Source: Daphnia pulex (Eukaryota > Arthropoda > Branchiopoda > Diplostraca > Daphniidae). From it: a stretch of 64,000 nt of DNA. Shown here piece by piece: positions 37,890 through 48,679 of the stretch (position 1 is its first letter; every line of letters begins with the position of its first letter). The notes below the pieces were generated by a model. That model saw nothing but the letters and a program-made list of their open reading frames with translations. It made no database searches and was not told the origin of the DNA. Both the position numbers and the translations under genes were made by a program. The stretch lies in the NCBI RefSeq assembly GCF_021134715.1, contig NC_060028.1:6160501-6224500 (forward strand), given 5' to 3'.

Positions 37890-39151
37890 TTAAACAGCGG
37901 TGTGTTTCATATATCCGGGTAACTCGCCGTTTAGATTCAGTGAACGAGTCGAGGGAGGTCGAGGTGCGACGCGAAGTGGACGACCAGAAGGGTACATAAC
38001 GCTATACATCGAATTCGCGTTCGATACTTTCGCAGACGGTTTTTTGTATCGGGCTCCACTGGGGACCACATTTACCGAATTGGTAGAATACATGATCATA
38101 TTTTGATCGGAAAACGAATCGTTGTCATCTGAAAAACGATCAACCGATTTACTCCTCCTCACCGGAAGAGTTGAATTTAGACTGTAAGTAGATTTGCTAC
38201 GGAATGTTTGAACCTTTTCTTGTGCAGACTGCAAGGACCCACGAAATCTTGTTTGGCTGGGGGACGGAATTTCATCGTACAAATAAGGATTCGACATCTG
38301 TAAAAGAAGAAGTGTGTCAATTTATCTATAAATTTTTTAGGCGGGTGTATAATTTTACCGCTGGTGTCGGTGAGGAATCACTGCTATATATTATTCTCAT
38401 GCAAATATAGATGGAACAGGCTGAAGCTATCAGCTGAATACAAGATGTTATTATAATTCCCCAAGAAGCTTGAACAATCCTTGGAGCATTGTGAGGGTCT
38501 AGACAAAAAATGTTAAGTTATTTTCTTTCAGATATATAGATTACAGTATACATCAGAGGTTATAATATCTTTAAAATAATCAACACAACTTACTGCAATA
38601 TCCTGGATAAAATGGTGAGGTTCTGAAGTCCTCTTTGGGACATTTAGAGATAGAGCCTAAATCTACAGCGGCAATAGCTGCTAATGCAACAGTTAGCAGA
38701 GCTCCAATGACAGACGACACTAAAAATGATACCACACTACAAATAAAAAGTTTGTGATTAAATCTGTGATTCTTTCAATTGTTGTTGACTTAAAGTTGTT
38801 GGTTACCTGCACATTAATACATCACACAAGCAAATGAATCCAAGGACTCCTTGAATGAAGAAAACTGGTCCTGCCCATAGCCCTCCTCCAATGTCGTGGT
38901 ATAGCGAATTAGCATAGATTAGCATAATCTAATGTAAAATTAATAATTTAAACCTAATGCAGTTTTAAGTTGGGTGTATTAATTAAACTTTTTTGATAAC
39001 TTAGAAATTCAGGGGGTGAATCATAAAAATAATACAAATAAAAACATACTTGAAAGATGATAACTGCAAGACCAGAGGTTAAATGAATACCAGAAGATAT
39101 CCCAAGAATGACGTTACGAGTTTTACTCGGCCTGGACGGACTTCGCTTCAT
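37890..39151 (-). CDS. Four-transmembrane protein, MARVEL/CD20-like topology
   Basis: Five exons: 39151-39050, 38928-38807, 38736-38594, 38498-38359, 38297-37890; 304 residues. Four hydrophobic segments are visible: VILGISSGIHLTSGLAVIIFQ, GLWAGPVFFIQGVLGFICLC, SFLVSSVIGALLTVALAAIA and SWGIIITSCIQLIASACSIYIC. A short cytosolic N terminus (MKRSPSRPSKTR) is basic. A small extracellular loop between TM3 and TM4 has two cysteines (ISKC.., GYC). The last exon encodes a 136-residue Ser/Arg-rich cytosolic tail with RRSKSVDRF and YKKPSAKVS, which look like phosphorylation or scaffold-binding sites. The order of segments fits MARVEL, MS4A or sarcospan-like proteins, but I cannot choose among them. The gene is intact and well spliced. 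Confidence 0.85.
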
Positions 39152-39464
39152 GGTTGAAACAATAAACTTAAATCGGCTCTTGAAAACCAGAAAACGTTTT
39201 CAAAAACGAAATTATAAGTTCATGCATACACAGGAGAGCTTTAACAGCGTCAAAAAGCCGTCAAAAAGGCGTCAAAACAAGAATGTAAATTGTAAAGCAA
39301 GATTACTAGGGTTACCATAGCAACCGGCCAGCAAATTTGGTGCTGCTAAATAGAAGATTTTTCGTATGCGCGCCAACACACGAACGCATGAACTGCATTG
39401 AAAAATAAATAAGTAATACAGTTTTAAAAAATAAGGCTGTTACCATAGGCTTGCAAAACTTTTG

Positions 39465-39885
39465 TTCGCAATTTGGGAAAATAGCCGACAAATATTTAAA
39501 AAACAAAAAAAAATCTACGAAAACATTAACAAGGTTAAAAAAAAAGAGCTGGTGGACGAGTGTCGGATGTCAGCTGGTTGTTAGCATCGAGGTGAAACAA
39601 GAAACTAAAGAAAATCACCATGCTAGGTGCAAAGCCTTAACTCTAACAACTGTGTGCGCTCCAATTTCATCACAGGCGTGACTAACTGGGGGGCCCAAAG
39701 TGCTGTTCGTGTCAATCGTGTGTTGTGTATATTATATTGACTCGTCGAATGGGTAATCGATTCATTCTACTCGGCCAGTGGCGGCGAGTCAAGTCGAAGA
39801 AAGCGCAGAATAATTTTCTTTGCTTTCTGCGATTTGAGTTTCATTGCCAACACCGGTCGAGTATTCTCAGAGAATTCAGTTTTTT
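39465..39885 (+). repeat. Interspersed repeat, copy 2 (inverted relative to 12.6 kb)
   Basis: Reverse-complement homologue of 12606-13125. It starts with GAAAATAGCCGACAAATATTT, runs through GAGCTGGTGGACGAGTGTCGG, GTTAGCATCGAGGTGAAACAAGAAACTAAAG and GACTCGTCGAATGGGTAATCG, and ends at ACACCGGTCGAGTATTCT. It is somewhat shorter, with internal indels. The coding-like stretch TRRMGNRFILLGQWRRVKSKKAQ is again open, now on the plus strand. Confidence 0.7.
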
Positions 39886-39892
39886 TTCAAAA

Positions 39893-40140
39893 TACAGTAC
39901 CTACCAGAAGTTTGGAAACGCGCGAGAGAAGCGGAGAGAAGCTTATGTAAAAATCCGATTTTCGCCGCGTTCCCAAAAAATCGGGTTTTTGACGGAGGGT
40001 GTTGAAATTTTTTTTGAAAGTAACCATAATGGTTGGCTACTTCCTGAATTTTTTTCAGATTTTATATCTAAGGGGAGGGTAGCTACAAATGGATCTAAAA
40101 ATTTGGAAACACGCTGTAGAAGCGTATTAAAAAGTGACTA
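39893..40140. mobile_element. Tc1/mariner-like terminal-repeat remnant (non-autonomous)
   Basis: The left edge reads TACAGTACCTACCAGAAGTTTGG, resembling Tc1-type ends (TA then CAGT..., with the AAGTTTGG block). A related motif recurs inside at about 40096 (AAAAATTTGGAAACACGCTGTAGAAGCG against AGAAGTTTGGAAACGCGCGAGAGAAGCG). No transposase is present, so this is a deletion derivative or MITE. The right end is not clear. Confidence 0.45.
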
Positions 40141-40315
40141 CTTTGCCCCTCTCTAATTAGGGAAAAAATAACCTTACAAAGACGCCAAAAAAAGCAAAAT
40201 AAAGAGCTTCGTTAGTTCTATGACAAGTGTCATTTTCAAATTTTTTGAGTTTCATTTAATATAATGAATTTTAAATTGAAAGTGAGATTTGTCATTTTTG
40301 CCCATTTCTCCCCTT

Positions 40316-41728
40316 CTATCCCACCCCGCGGTGTTGTCGCGATTTCTCCTTTGTTTCATTTTCGGAGGTGGGTAATTTTCGCCTTTGCTCTAGTAGGCGA
40401 TATTTACTCTTCCTCCGAAAATGAAATCTCGGATACTCCGAGATGTCTTGCGCCGCTATCAAGACGCTTTTCGTCCGTGGTAGATGGGAAGAGATGAAAT
40501 TCCCGGACGGATGATCGTTGATTGTTGCGGCGATCTCAGCCAGCACATTCATGCTGTCCAAGATCATCTTGTTATAAGCGGGATTGGTCTGATGAAGGTA
40601 ATCAAAATACCGAATATAAATTTTCGCTTCTATGGGGTACCATGTATTGTTACGGTACCCATAGGGCTTGTCGTGGAAGTTGACAAACCCTGTCGTCAAA
40701 TAACAAGGAGCGAACGGCACTAGCTCCCGTCCATCCCATTTGATAGTAAAGTTTTTATATTTTGGTTGTGGCCCGCAAGCCGGCAGTTCAACACTGAAAT
40801 CAACTTCCGTCGCTTTGCATGAAATGGCTAAAACAGTTTTTCCATATGCAGTTAGTTTTGTAGATTTGGGTAGGCGAAAAAATGACGCGGCCAGCCACCC
40901 GTTGTACTGCGTGGTTGAAATGAACCTTTCGTGCATTGCTTTTTGCGAATCGCATTGCAAAATTGGAATAGTCGATCAGCTGATCTTTAATAAACGGTAT
41001 GTTTGCGATAACGTCGACGTTCCCAACTGGTTTAAACAGTTGGGGAGATTTGAAGACAGTGCAAGAAGATTGTTTTGCACTAGTAGTCGCTTTCACTATC
41101 ACAAACAACTAAGACTGACCTATCACGTCATACGAGTCCACTTTTTTTATCGCACTCGATTTTAGGAAGGAGGCATCGTTGTGTTTACATTAGGTGGAAT
41201 TCTAACTCTTTTTCCTCGTCATGAAGATGTAATTTTCCTCATGAACCAAGCGAAAATATAGTTCCAACACCAGATTCTAGCAGGCGTGACCTTGGATTTG
41301 ACTTCTGCGTAAATGATTTATCCCAAACCAAAGTGATGTGTTGTATAATAAACTTCCAGCAGCTGCAGAAGCTGTTCCAATAGGGTAGGAAAGGTGTCCC
41401 CTTCTGTTTCCTGAAACAGCTGAATTTTGTCCACTACAGAGTTAACAGTTTATAGCACCACAGTGCTAAGCCACCAACCATTTTCTGTCGGTTCTTGATC
41501 GAACACAAGTTTGTTTTTGGTGATTTCCATCGGCTGTTCATTGCAGCGAAGACTTTCATACATGGTCCAGCACTCCATCAGCGACGTATCCAACCCCACC
41601 TTACCTGGAACGATCACTTTTTGGTCGAAAAAGCTCATCGTAATATGTTTTTTCTGTTTCCAGCGTGCAAACACGAATCCGGGAAACTTGGTTTCCGCAC
41701 GAATTTCGGTGTAAACTGAGTACTCCAC
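40316..41728 (-). pseudogene. Broken cysteine-containing glycoprotein gene, possibly an LTR-element envelope
   Basis: Three minus-strand open stretches follow one another: 41728-41450, 41108-40800 and 40960-40316. The first ends in a stop. The second and third overlap in different frames, with a shift around 40940. The sequence shows an ectodomain-like composition: spaced cysteines, tryptophans and NxS/T sites (MECWTMYESLRC, NGWWLSTVVL, CGPQPKYKNFT, NNTWYPIEA). I think of retroelement envelope genes that were captured from arthropod viruses, but no polymerase, protease or integrase lies beside it, so this is a weak inference. A host-specific secreted protein pseudogene is the alternative. The copy is clearly interrupted and cannot make a full product. 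Confidence 0.45.
40354..40426. repeat. 15-bp inverted repeat
   Basis: TTTCATTTTCGGAGG at 40354-40368 is the exact reverse complement of 40412-40426, with a 43-base spacer that itself has a short GCCT/AGGC stem. It lies at the left end of the envelope-like remnant and may be part of a small foldback element. Confidence 0.7.
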
Positions 41729-42065
41729 TGGCTGAAGATCTGCCTGTTTTTTATCAGGACTTCGGTGTACACCGAGTAGTCTTCCGGTTTAAAGATCCGA
41801 TTGTTTTTTTTTCAGGACGGCAATCTTCGATCAAACATTGCGAATGTCGCATTGGCAAAATTTGGTGGCTCTTTAGAAGATTTGTTGTTGTTTTTTGTTT
41901 TTTTACAAAATTTTGGTATTTACAGGGGTTTTAGGTTGTTTTGGGTGGCAGTCTAGGCAGTTTTAGGCCTTTGAGGGGCAGGCTCTTCAGAAGTGAGTTG
42001 AATTCTAGGAATTTTGGCTTTTTCTTCTATTCAAAGAGATGCAGGATCGATTCCCGCAATAATAT

Positions 42066-42656
42066 TGTTATGATCGTCGCCGACTTGTCGACGTTCACAC
42101 CTCGACGGATTTCCCGGAATTACCTCCCTTTCTGCCCTTTCTGCTTCCCTATTATATTTGTATTTGTTTCACCTTGTTCGACGGAACTCGACGATATAAG
42201 ATCGTCGAGTGAGTTCTTCTTCCCTTTCACGTCTCTCTGACGTTGAGTTGGAGTTTCCTCTTTTTGTTCCTTTCAATTGATTTGAGGCCACTCTTGTGTA
42301 CCCTTTGGAACCAAGACGACGTCGCCATCAGCTCGGTACTCCTCCCAATAGCCAGGTTATCTCGTGTTCTTTCGTGTGTGAGTACCTTACCTTTATTTGT
42401 CTGTCTTCGTGTTGCTTATTGTTTAAAACGCATATGTGTATTTGCTGGTAACTGGATGTCACATACATGACCAGTATTATTCTATGCATGTGTGAAGAGC
42501 CGGAATACCATAACTATGGCCGGTGGGGCGAGTCCAGGCAGACACGGTGTAGTGTGGCCGGTAAAGGACTTGTTAAGATTTGTGTCAGGAATAAAGACCG
42601 AGATACTGAGAGTTATTGTATTTGTTTTCTATGCCCGAGTCCCCGTTTTCATAACA
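42066..42656 (+). mobile_element. Solo LTR with 4-bp target duplication (Gypsy-type)
   Basis: A 591-bp unit begins TGTTATGA and ends TCATAACA, an 8-bp perfect terminal inverted repeat with canonical TG...CA ends. It is flanked by ATAT on both sides (42062-42065 and 42657-42660), a 4-bp duplication typical of Gypsy-group integrases that prefer AT targets. Inside are a TATA-like GATATAAG at about 42195 and a polyadenylation signal AATAAA at 42590-42595, in the order expected of a U3-R-U5 read on the plus strand. No coding body adjoins it, so it is a solo LTR left by recombination. Confidence 0.85.
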
Positions 42657-42660
42657 ATAT

Positions 42661-43833
42661 ATAGGTAATTAATGTCAAGATTGTTAAAGTCTTCATACAG
42701 ATTAATTTTTTTTTCCTTTATGGTTATAATTTTGAAATGAATATACCTTTACTAAAAACATACATCACGCCACCAGAAGTTAAGTTCACAATGAATTTCA
42801 AATCGCAGAAAGGTCGAAGGCACTCAAGCCGCCACAGCTATTAGATGGGGGATGGTATCATGTTTCGGGGCGAAATTCTAGAAACAATCTTGAATAGATT
42901 GACGAACCTTGAGGCAAATGATGGTGGTACACTAAGGATAAAAAAGAAAGTGATTTTAAAAACCCTCTGAAGACTTACACAATCCAAAAGTTTTGAAGCT
43001 GCATATGGATGATGACAATATAGGTAATAATTGGAAACTGAGATCCACAACATGCAAGACTGTATAGCTCAAGACTTGCCCAAGCATCAGCACAGTTATA
43101 TTTATCCCTGGCAAAATTGCAAGTGAATTAATAAGGAATGGCGTGAAGGTGTTCAGCAACACCGTGAGATGCCTGTAAATATGAGAAAAGTGACATTTTA
43201 AAATTATACAAATGAAATGGAATAAAAAATACCCACCAGTTGTTTTGACTGTTGGCTGGGAATAATTAGCCCGTTATGTGAATTTTAAAAATTTGCCAAT
43301 GTTTCGTCACCAATGTGTCCTCGAAAAGTGTCTGCAAAGATTTCCATAAGTTGACTGTACTGCCGAGGTCTAGATTCCCAGTTTTTTCCAGCTAAGCAAG
43401 GGCGTTTTTTTTGTGAACACGTCCATGGTGCTTCCTTATTAGCCTTTTAAGAATTCAGTCATGTAAACCCCTGGCCGACGCTTTACGTATTGCTGCATCT
43501 TCTTTCTCACCGAAAATGTCAACCAAGGTCCTTGCAGCTCTGGGTGAACGAACTCACATTAAAAGCATCCCTCCACAGTGTGCCGAGTGGTGCCTGTAAG
43601 CTGCCTCAATAAATCAAGCATGAATGAAAATTCAAAGGACTCAGGATAATGTTGCTATAAATCTCTTTCCATGCATGTCAGATGTGACGAAATCTCAGGG
43701 TCACGGGGTCACGAGGTGACTCTCAGCTAAGATTTACCAAAGGACTGACCAAAACACTGCCTCTATTCTTCATTCGCGAAAAACTCTGAAATGAAGAACA
43801 TGGCAAGCTCAACAGAAGTCTTCATTTTCAGAT
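42661..43833 (-). pseudogene. Decayed coding fragments of an unidentified gene or element
   Basis: On the minus strand between about 43600 and 43290, short well-formed peptides occur in shifting frames: SPRAARTLVDIFGEKEDAA, RLIRKHHGRVHKKNALA and NWESRPRQYSQLMEIFADTF. They look like pieces of one coding region broken by frameshifts. On the plus strand a 37-codon frame (MGDGIMFRGEILETILNRL) begins at about 42847. I do not recognise the family. DNA-binding or transposon-derived proteins are plausible, but I make no claim. Confidence 0.35.
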
Positions 43834-44082
43834 TTTTCGCTTCATATTTATTCTAGTCAATTGTGAATTGAAAATAGTTTTTATTTTATTGCCCGTGTTT
43901 GTCCCTTTCTTCCCCCTCATTTCCACCCCGCGCTTCTCTGTTAAACATAGAAATCGCGCGCTTATCAGGGGGTGACAACCCGGCGTGGGTGGGAATGGAC
44001 GGGGAAGAAAGGGACAAAAACGGGCAATAAAATAAAAACTGTTTTCAATTCACAATTGACTAGGTAAAATATGAAGCGAAAA
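43834..44082. mobile_element. Foldback MITE with about 95-bp terminal inverted repeats
   Basis: The left arm at about 43834-43930 (TTTTCGCTTCATATTTA..CTAGTCAATTGTGAATTGAAAA..) is mirrored by 43990-44082 (..TTTTCAATTCACAATTGACTAG..AAATATGAAGCGAAAA). Pairing continues through the TTTTATTGCCCG/CGGGCAATAAAA and CCCTTTCTTCCCC/GGGGAAGAAAGGG blocks, with a few mismatches and short indels. A roughly 60-bp GC-rich centre separates the arms. No coding capacity. The flanking target duplication is not obvious. Confidence 0.85.
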
Positions 44083-44796
44083 CCTTTTTTTTTTCTTTAT
44101 TTCCTTTTGGTTTTGTTGTTTTTCGATACAATTTCAGAAAGGCCATATATTATCGTTTTTGATTAGGTTAAAACTCCTCAGAAACATTTTAAATATGAAC
44201 CACCTTTCAATATGATTATTGCTCAACAATGATTATTTTATCTGATTTTTGCACACAGAGTCGTATCCCTTGATATTCTTGAATGGTCACACCTAAAAAG
44301 AAAAATCTATTTCAAAACCAGGTCACTATTAATTAAAACATTTACCAATAATATGTGGCATCGGAGACTCACAACTTTAATTTAAAACTTTTTCTCCATC
44401 GTAAATAAACCTTCCATTGGTTTTCCCCATGTCATCTCCCATCCCATGTTTCATAGTCGTTACGAAATTTTTACTGTCGCTTTCAAAAAGATTGGAATAA
44501 GTTTTTAGGCTACTTCTAAAACGAGAACTAAATAAAAAAAAACTAAAAGCTAAAACTAGAACCCAAAATCAAATATTTTGACGGATTTTCGTTTGAACGG
44601 AATGGTATGGGTAAAAAAAGTTACACCACAAGAGTATAGCTCAGACTTGCCTGGGAACGTTCGTGACGTCCGCCTTAGATATCAAACCTCAAACAGAGAA
44701 AATGAATTCAAAATGATCTATAGATGTTCGTGCACTTTGATTGATGGACAAAAATGTCCGTGACATTATAAGAAAAGTCTAAGGCGGTGGAAAAAG

Positions 44797-44990
44797 AGAT
44801 ATTATCGGTGACGGCTTAGGCAAATTTGTGGGAAAGACTGTGGGCGCGGCTGTGGGGAGTCTGTGGCTAAGGATGTGTCCGAGGATATGTCTATAGTTGC
44901 AACTGATACCGTGGATGAAACCGTGGCCGATGTTTTGAGTGACGTGAATTACGTCGTGGAAGACTTGGGGATAAAGTTATGGATAAACTT
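44797..44990 (+). pseudogene. Glycine-zipper-like repeat remnant 1
   Basis: The reading begins GDGLGKFVGKTVGAAVGSL, with glycine about every fourth residue, then breaks; another frame carries DTVDETVADVLSDVNYVVED. Related remnants lie at about 48508 and 49610. No intact frame. A short plus-strand open frame upstream at 44578-44763 (..IYRCSCTLIDGQKCP) may belong to the same dead gene. Confidence 0.4.
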
Positions 44991-45350
44991 TTCATTTCCC
45001 TTAATAACTCCCACAGTGGTGGTCGAACTGTGAGTTCAATTTCTTCTGGTCATCAATATGAAGTTTGCACTTTTCTCTCATCTCACCGCAGATGAACTGA
45101 GAAAATTTAACACATTGAATAAACACTTGAAAGGCAGAATTCGCTAAAAAATATGTTATTGTAATAACGACGAAGTAACGTGATAAAATGTTTCAAATGA
45201 AAAAAGAAATATCATAAATATGATGATATCATAAATATTTATTATATATTTTTCATTTCATGAAATATTACAAAATTTAAATTATTCAAATGATAGAATG
45301 AACGCTAGCGTTAAGGGATGTATACTTAGTTTTTTTTCCTTTGGATTCTT

Positions 45351-46073
45351 TTAAATGAGGTGTAGTGGGAAATCCTTCAACAGGAAGTCCAATGTTTGAT
45401 TGAAACGTTTTTCACTTTTAAGCATTTTTAATACGAGAACGGAAGCTTCTACTTTATTTTGGCTAATTTCTGAGAGCCATTTTCGCTTCGTTTTGCATTT
45501 GGATCGCTAATTGCAAAAAGTAGTTGAGATCATACTCTTCCGAAACCAGTTCCGAAGCTATTTAATTGATTATTTCTGGAATATAATTTCTAGATTGGTT
45601 GTCTGTTGATGAACTATTGCTTGCAACTTCAGCTTCGTTTTCGTCTGGTAGATCCATACATAGCTTAATTATTGCTATAGCAACAGTAATCAAGACTCCG
45701 AAAATTGAACGCAATAAAAATGTTCCACACTAAAAAGGACTTAATATGATACGTTTGTAGTTTTTTATACGGTTCAACTCTTGTTCTGACATTTTATCCA
45801 TATCTTCTTCCTATAATTTAAATTTTAAAATTTTAATTAACTTTGAATATTTGTATTTAATGTACGCGTATACCGATCTCCCTGAACCACCATCTTTGTT
45901 CACTGATTCCCCAGATCGTGGTTGAAGTATTGAACACGTTAAATAACGAAAATTGATACACTTCTACACGAAAACTTTTTAATGTACTGCAATAATTCAC
46001 TTACACTAACAATATCTGGTTGGTTATTATCGTCTGACTCCTCGTGATCGTAATTAGAATCTACAGTTAATGG
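45351..46073 (-). pseudogene. Three-exon pseudogene: acidic N part, one TM segment, helical C part
   Basis: Exons 46073-46005, 45960-45874 and 45810-45351 join in phase 0. They encode PLTVDSNYDHEESDDNN.., then CINFRYLTCSILQPRSGE.., then EEDMDKMSEQELNRIKNYKR. Exon 3 keeps one frame across two nonsense codons (TAG 45732-45730; TAA 45564-45562), with the hydrophobic SIFGVLITVAIAIIKLC and acidic DLPDENEAEVASNSSS between them. At about 45480 the frame shifts by one base and continues as EISQNKVEASVLVLKMLKSE to a stop at 45351. The first intron is only 44 bp. I do not recognise the family. The preserved coding texture with lesions says recent pseudogene; a misassembled or error-rich functional gene is the alternative. 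Confidence 0.65.
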
Positions 46074-47572
46074 CTTTTCCAAAAATGAATTAATACGAGT
46101 AAAATAATGAATATATATAAGACATCCTCACTACTATGGTGTTGATAGATGGATTCCAGTGTAAATTTTGGGTGAACGAACGAATTTCTATAAACTATAT
46201 GTAACAAGTGTGTGCAAGACTAACACACAAAAACTAAAGAAAACTACGGAATTTGGTATTTCAGACAGATAAACCGTCTTGTCGCTTTCCTTACCACAAA
46301 ATCAATGAGGGTGAAATTATACTTTGAATCACATACTGAATATGATAGGCCTACTAAAAAATTACTTGTAGTTATATTAGTCAAAAACTGATTGGGCCTG
46401 ACTCTTAATAGCAACAATCAGTTGCTCCTGAACAATTTGGAAAATTCCAGTCTTTAATGTGCAGATTGTAGTATAATGTGAGAACCTTTTCTCACAGGGA
46501 AGCTGCACTCTTCGTTTGATGGTATATTCCCGTACAACGTCAACATAATTTTAAATAACAAGACGATACATGCCTCAAAGGGTTGGAGGCATACACACAG
46601 CCGTAGCCGTGTAGCCAGCGTCAAGCATAAGAAAACACAAACGCAACAAGTTAAAAACGGGGCACGAGCAGGTCAGTAGCAGGTCGAATTAACGGCTTGA
46701 CACTTGACTCGCGAAAGGGTGAATCAACACTAGACTGGGTGAACAGCCCAGCGTTGACTGAAGAAAGAACTACAATCGATGGGGTTTTATATGACAAACA
46801 AAGTCAACGCGATCATTAACGCAAGGTGAGCGTAATTAAAGGATGGAAAGGAAAATGACTTGTTTCAAGAAAAGAGGAAGAGGATATTTTTCCAAGAAAA
46901 AGTGAGCTGATGCATTCCTTACAATAAGTACCTTATACGTTACGTACCGGATACGTTGTATACAACCTTGTCAGTGCAAGGTTGTATCAAATTATCTTTT
47001 GCCAACACTTAGTATAATGTTTTGCTTGTTTGGCACTATTTCTTGAGCAGAAAATTAAGTCATATTTTACTTGTGTGAGATCCTACACTATCTCGGACAA
47101 ATATCAAACTAATTCAGTGACAATGAGCCTTCGTATGCTACAGAATTTTTTACATGTTGCATGCTTCACTAATTGAAACCTGAGAACCACAAACACTCAC
47201 TAACTTTAAAACTTTGGTAAATTACGTATATAAAAAAAATTATGAAAATATAAATATGACTGGCATTAAATATCAGTTAAAATTTTAAAATTAAAACATT
47301 TGTTTTAACTAAGAATTATTTCAAAATTAGAAAACACAGTATACTATAGTATCAGAACATAGTAGCTAGTTGAATTAAAATGGAAGGTGTTACAGAAACA
47401 AAGTTAATGAATTTAACAAAAAACAACTAGTGATACGATATTTGGCGTATAAAAGGACTATTAACGTTGAAGTTAATGTTAGTTAAGTTGTAAGTAAGTT
47501 TAGTTAAGTTCAATTTTAATCTTATACCATTACTTTTTTAATTACATTAATCGTATTGACGTGTCTTTACAG
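46074..47572. other. AT-rich accessory DNA
   Basis: No coding exons supported. An 11-bp stem with a 6-nt loop (ATACAACCTTG / CAAGGTTGTAT) lies at 46960-46987. An ATG-led 16-codon frame at about 47380 might be an upstream exon of the next gene, but it ends in a stop and not a donor. Confidence 0.4.
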
Positions 47573-48167
47573 AAATTCAAATCAGATTGTGCTAAATTTA
47601 AAGCAGAATTATTAGCAGAAAGGGTAAAAGCCGTTTGATTGCACTTATATATTTTGAGGATACTATATTTTGGTTTTTGTGAAGGAAAAAAAACAAAACC
47701 TTAATTGAGGAAATGCTAAACCCCAAACTCAGGCTAGGCGATCATGATCAATTTACAAATCAAGACTCAACGAGACCAGTAATACCAATAAATATTATTA
47801 TACTAAACCTATATTTTGATAACATCTTTCTAAATATTTATAGGAAAGTTCAATGAGCTCAAGTACCGTTGAAAATGTTAATTTAAAAGTATTGGTGGCA
47901 AGTGATAGTTCTTTTTCAGATGAGGGAGTAATGGGAGATGACGGTGAAACAACATGGGTAATAAATGAGTAATAAAAATTACATAATACAGATTTTAAAA
48001 TTCTTTTAAAAATATAGTCAAGTGAAACAATCAATAACCAATCCAAAGATAAAGACAGCGATGATGAAAGCAACATTGAAGAGGTAATAAATTGAATATA
48101 AATATCTAAATAAAAATAAGCATGCATAATCTTTTTATTTCCATAACAGTCATGTATGACATCATAA
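47573..48167 (+). CDS. 3' part of an unidentified acidic Ser-rich protein gene
   Basis: Four consecutive exons have consensus borders and all in phase 0: 47573-47623 (KFKSDCAKFKAELLAER), 47844-47957 (ESSMSSSTVENVNLKVL..DDGETTW), 48018-48083 (SSETINNQSKDKDSDDESN..) and 48150-48167 (SCMTS, stop). Matching phases and clean acceptors make a true gene 3' end likely. The composition is Ser/Asp/Glu-rich and probably disordered. I could not find the start or any upstream exon; sequence before 47573 has stops in the needed frame. It may be a truncated gene. No family recognised. Confidence 0.5.
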
Positions 48168-48507
48168 TAGACTTTAACCAAAATTTAATACATGCACATG
48201 CACATGCATGTATTACATGTATGACTGATAATATGATTCAACGTAACAGATCATGAATCACAACTTTGCCGGAACTTTTCTTATCAGTCAATTAAAAAAA
48301 AATTGCTATGTTTTTAATGATTTCTATTTTTCTACTTCCCACCAGAAGTTTTCTTGTCATATTTTACATTTCTTATCAAAATCTCCTTAAGAAAGCTTTT
48401 GTTTTGTACTGAAAAGGCAAACATGTTGGTAACTAACTTGTTATTATTTTTCTTTGAGATCAGATGATTGTGTTCTTTTGAAAAGGTAAGATTTTTTGGG
48501 AGATGAC

Positions 48508-48665
48508 TTTGGGAACTTAGTTGGTGAAAGCTTATGAAAAGCAATTGGATAAATGTCGGAGAGAAGGCGGATAAAATAACATATGGTTGCCGAAGGTCTT
48601 ACTCTGGACGAAACGGTGACAGACATCGTTAATGATACCGTTGACCAAAAAATACACCAGTCGAA
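48508..48665 (+). pseudogene. Glycine-zipper-like repeat remnant 2
   Basis: The segment TGGGAACTTAGTTGGTGAAAG..TGTCGGAGAGAAGGCGG.TAAA closely matches 49619-49690. It reads in pieces as G(N)xVGE..VGEKA, followed by ADxVTDIVNDTVD. Interrupted by stops. It abuts the hAT fragment on the opposite strand at about 48665, suggesting a rearrangement junction. Confidence 0.45.
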
Positions 48666-48679
48666 GCAATACTTTTTAG

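Noticed and set aside
38204..38410. Plus-strand 68-codon frame
   Set aside because: Shadow of the four-TM gene's exons and an intron.
13569..39151. A functional gene cluster or operon among the conserved genes
   Set aside because: The genes belong to unrelated pathways, lie on both strands and have separate promoters; simple synteny of housekeeping genes.
42041..42056. GGATCGATTCC resembling a tRNA B box
   Set aside because: No A box or cloverleaf can be folded around it; it lies just left of the solo LTR.
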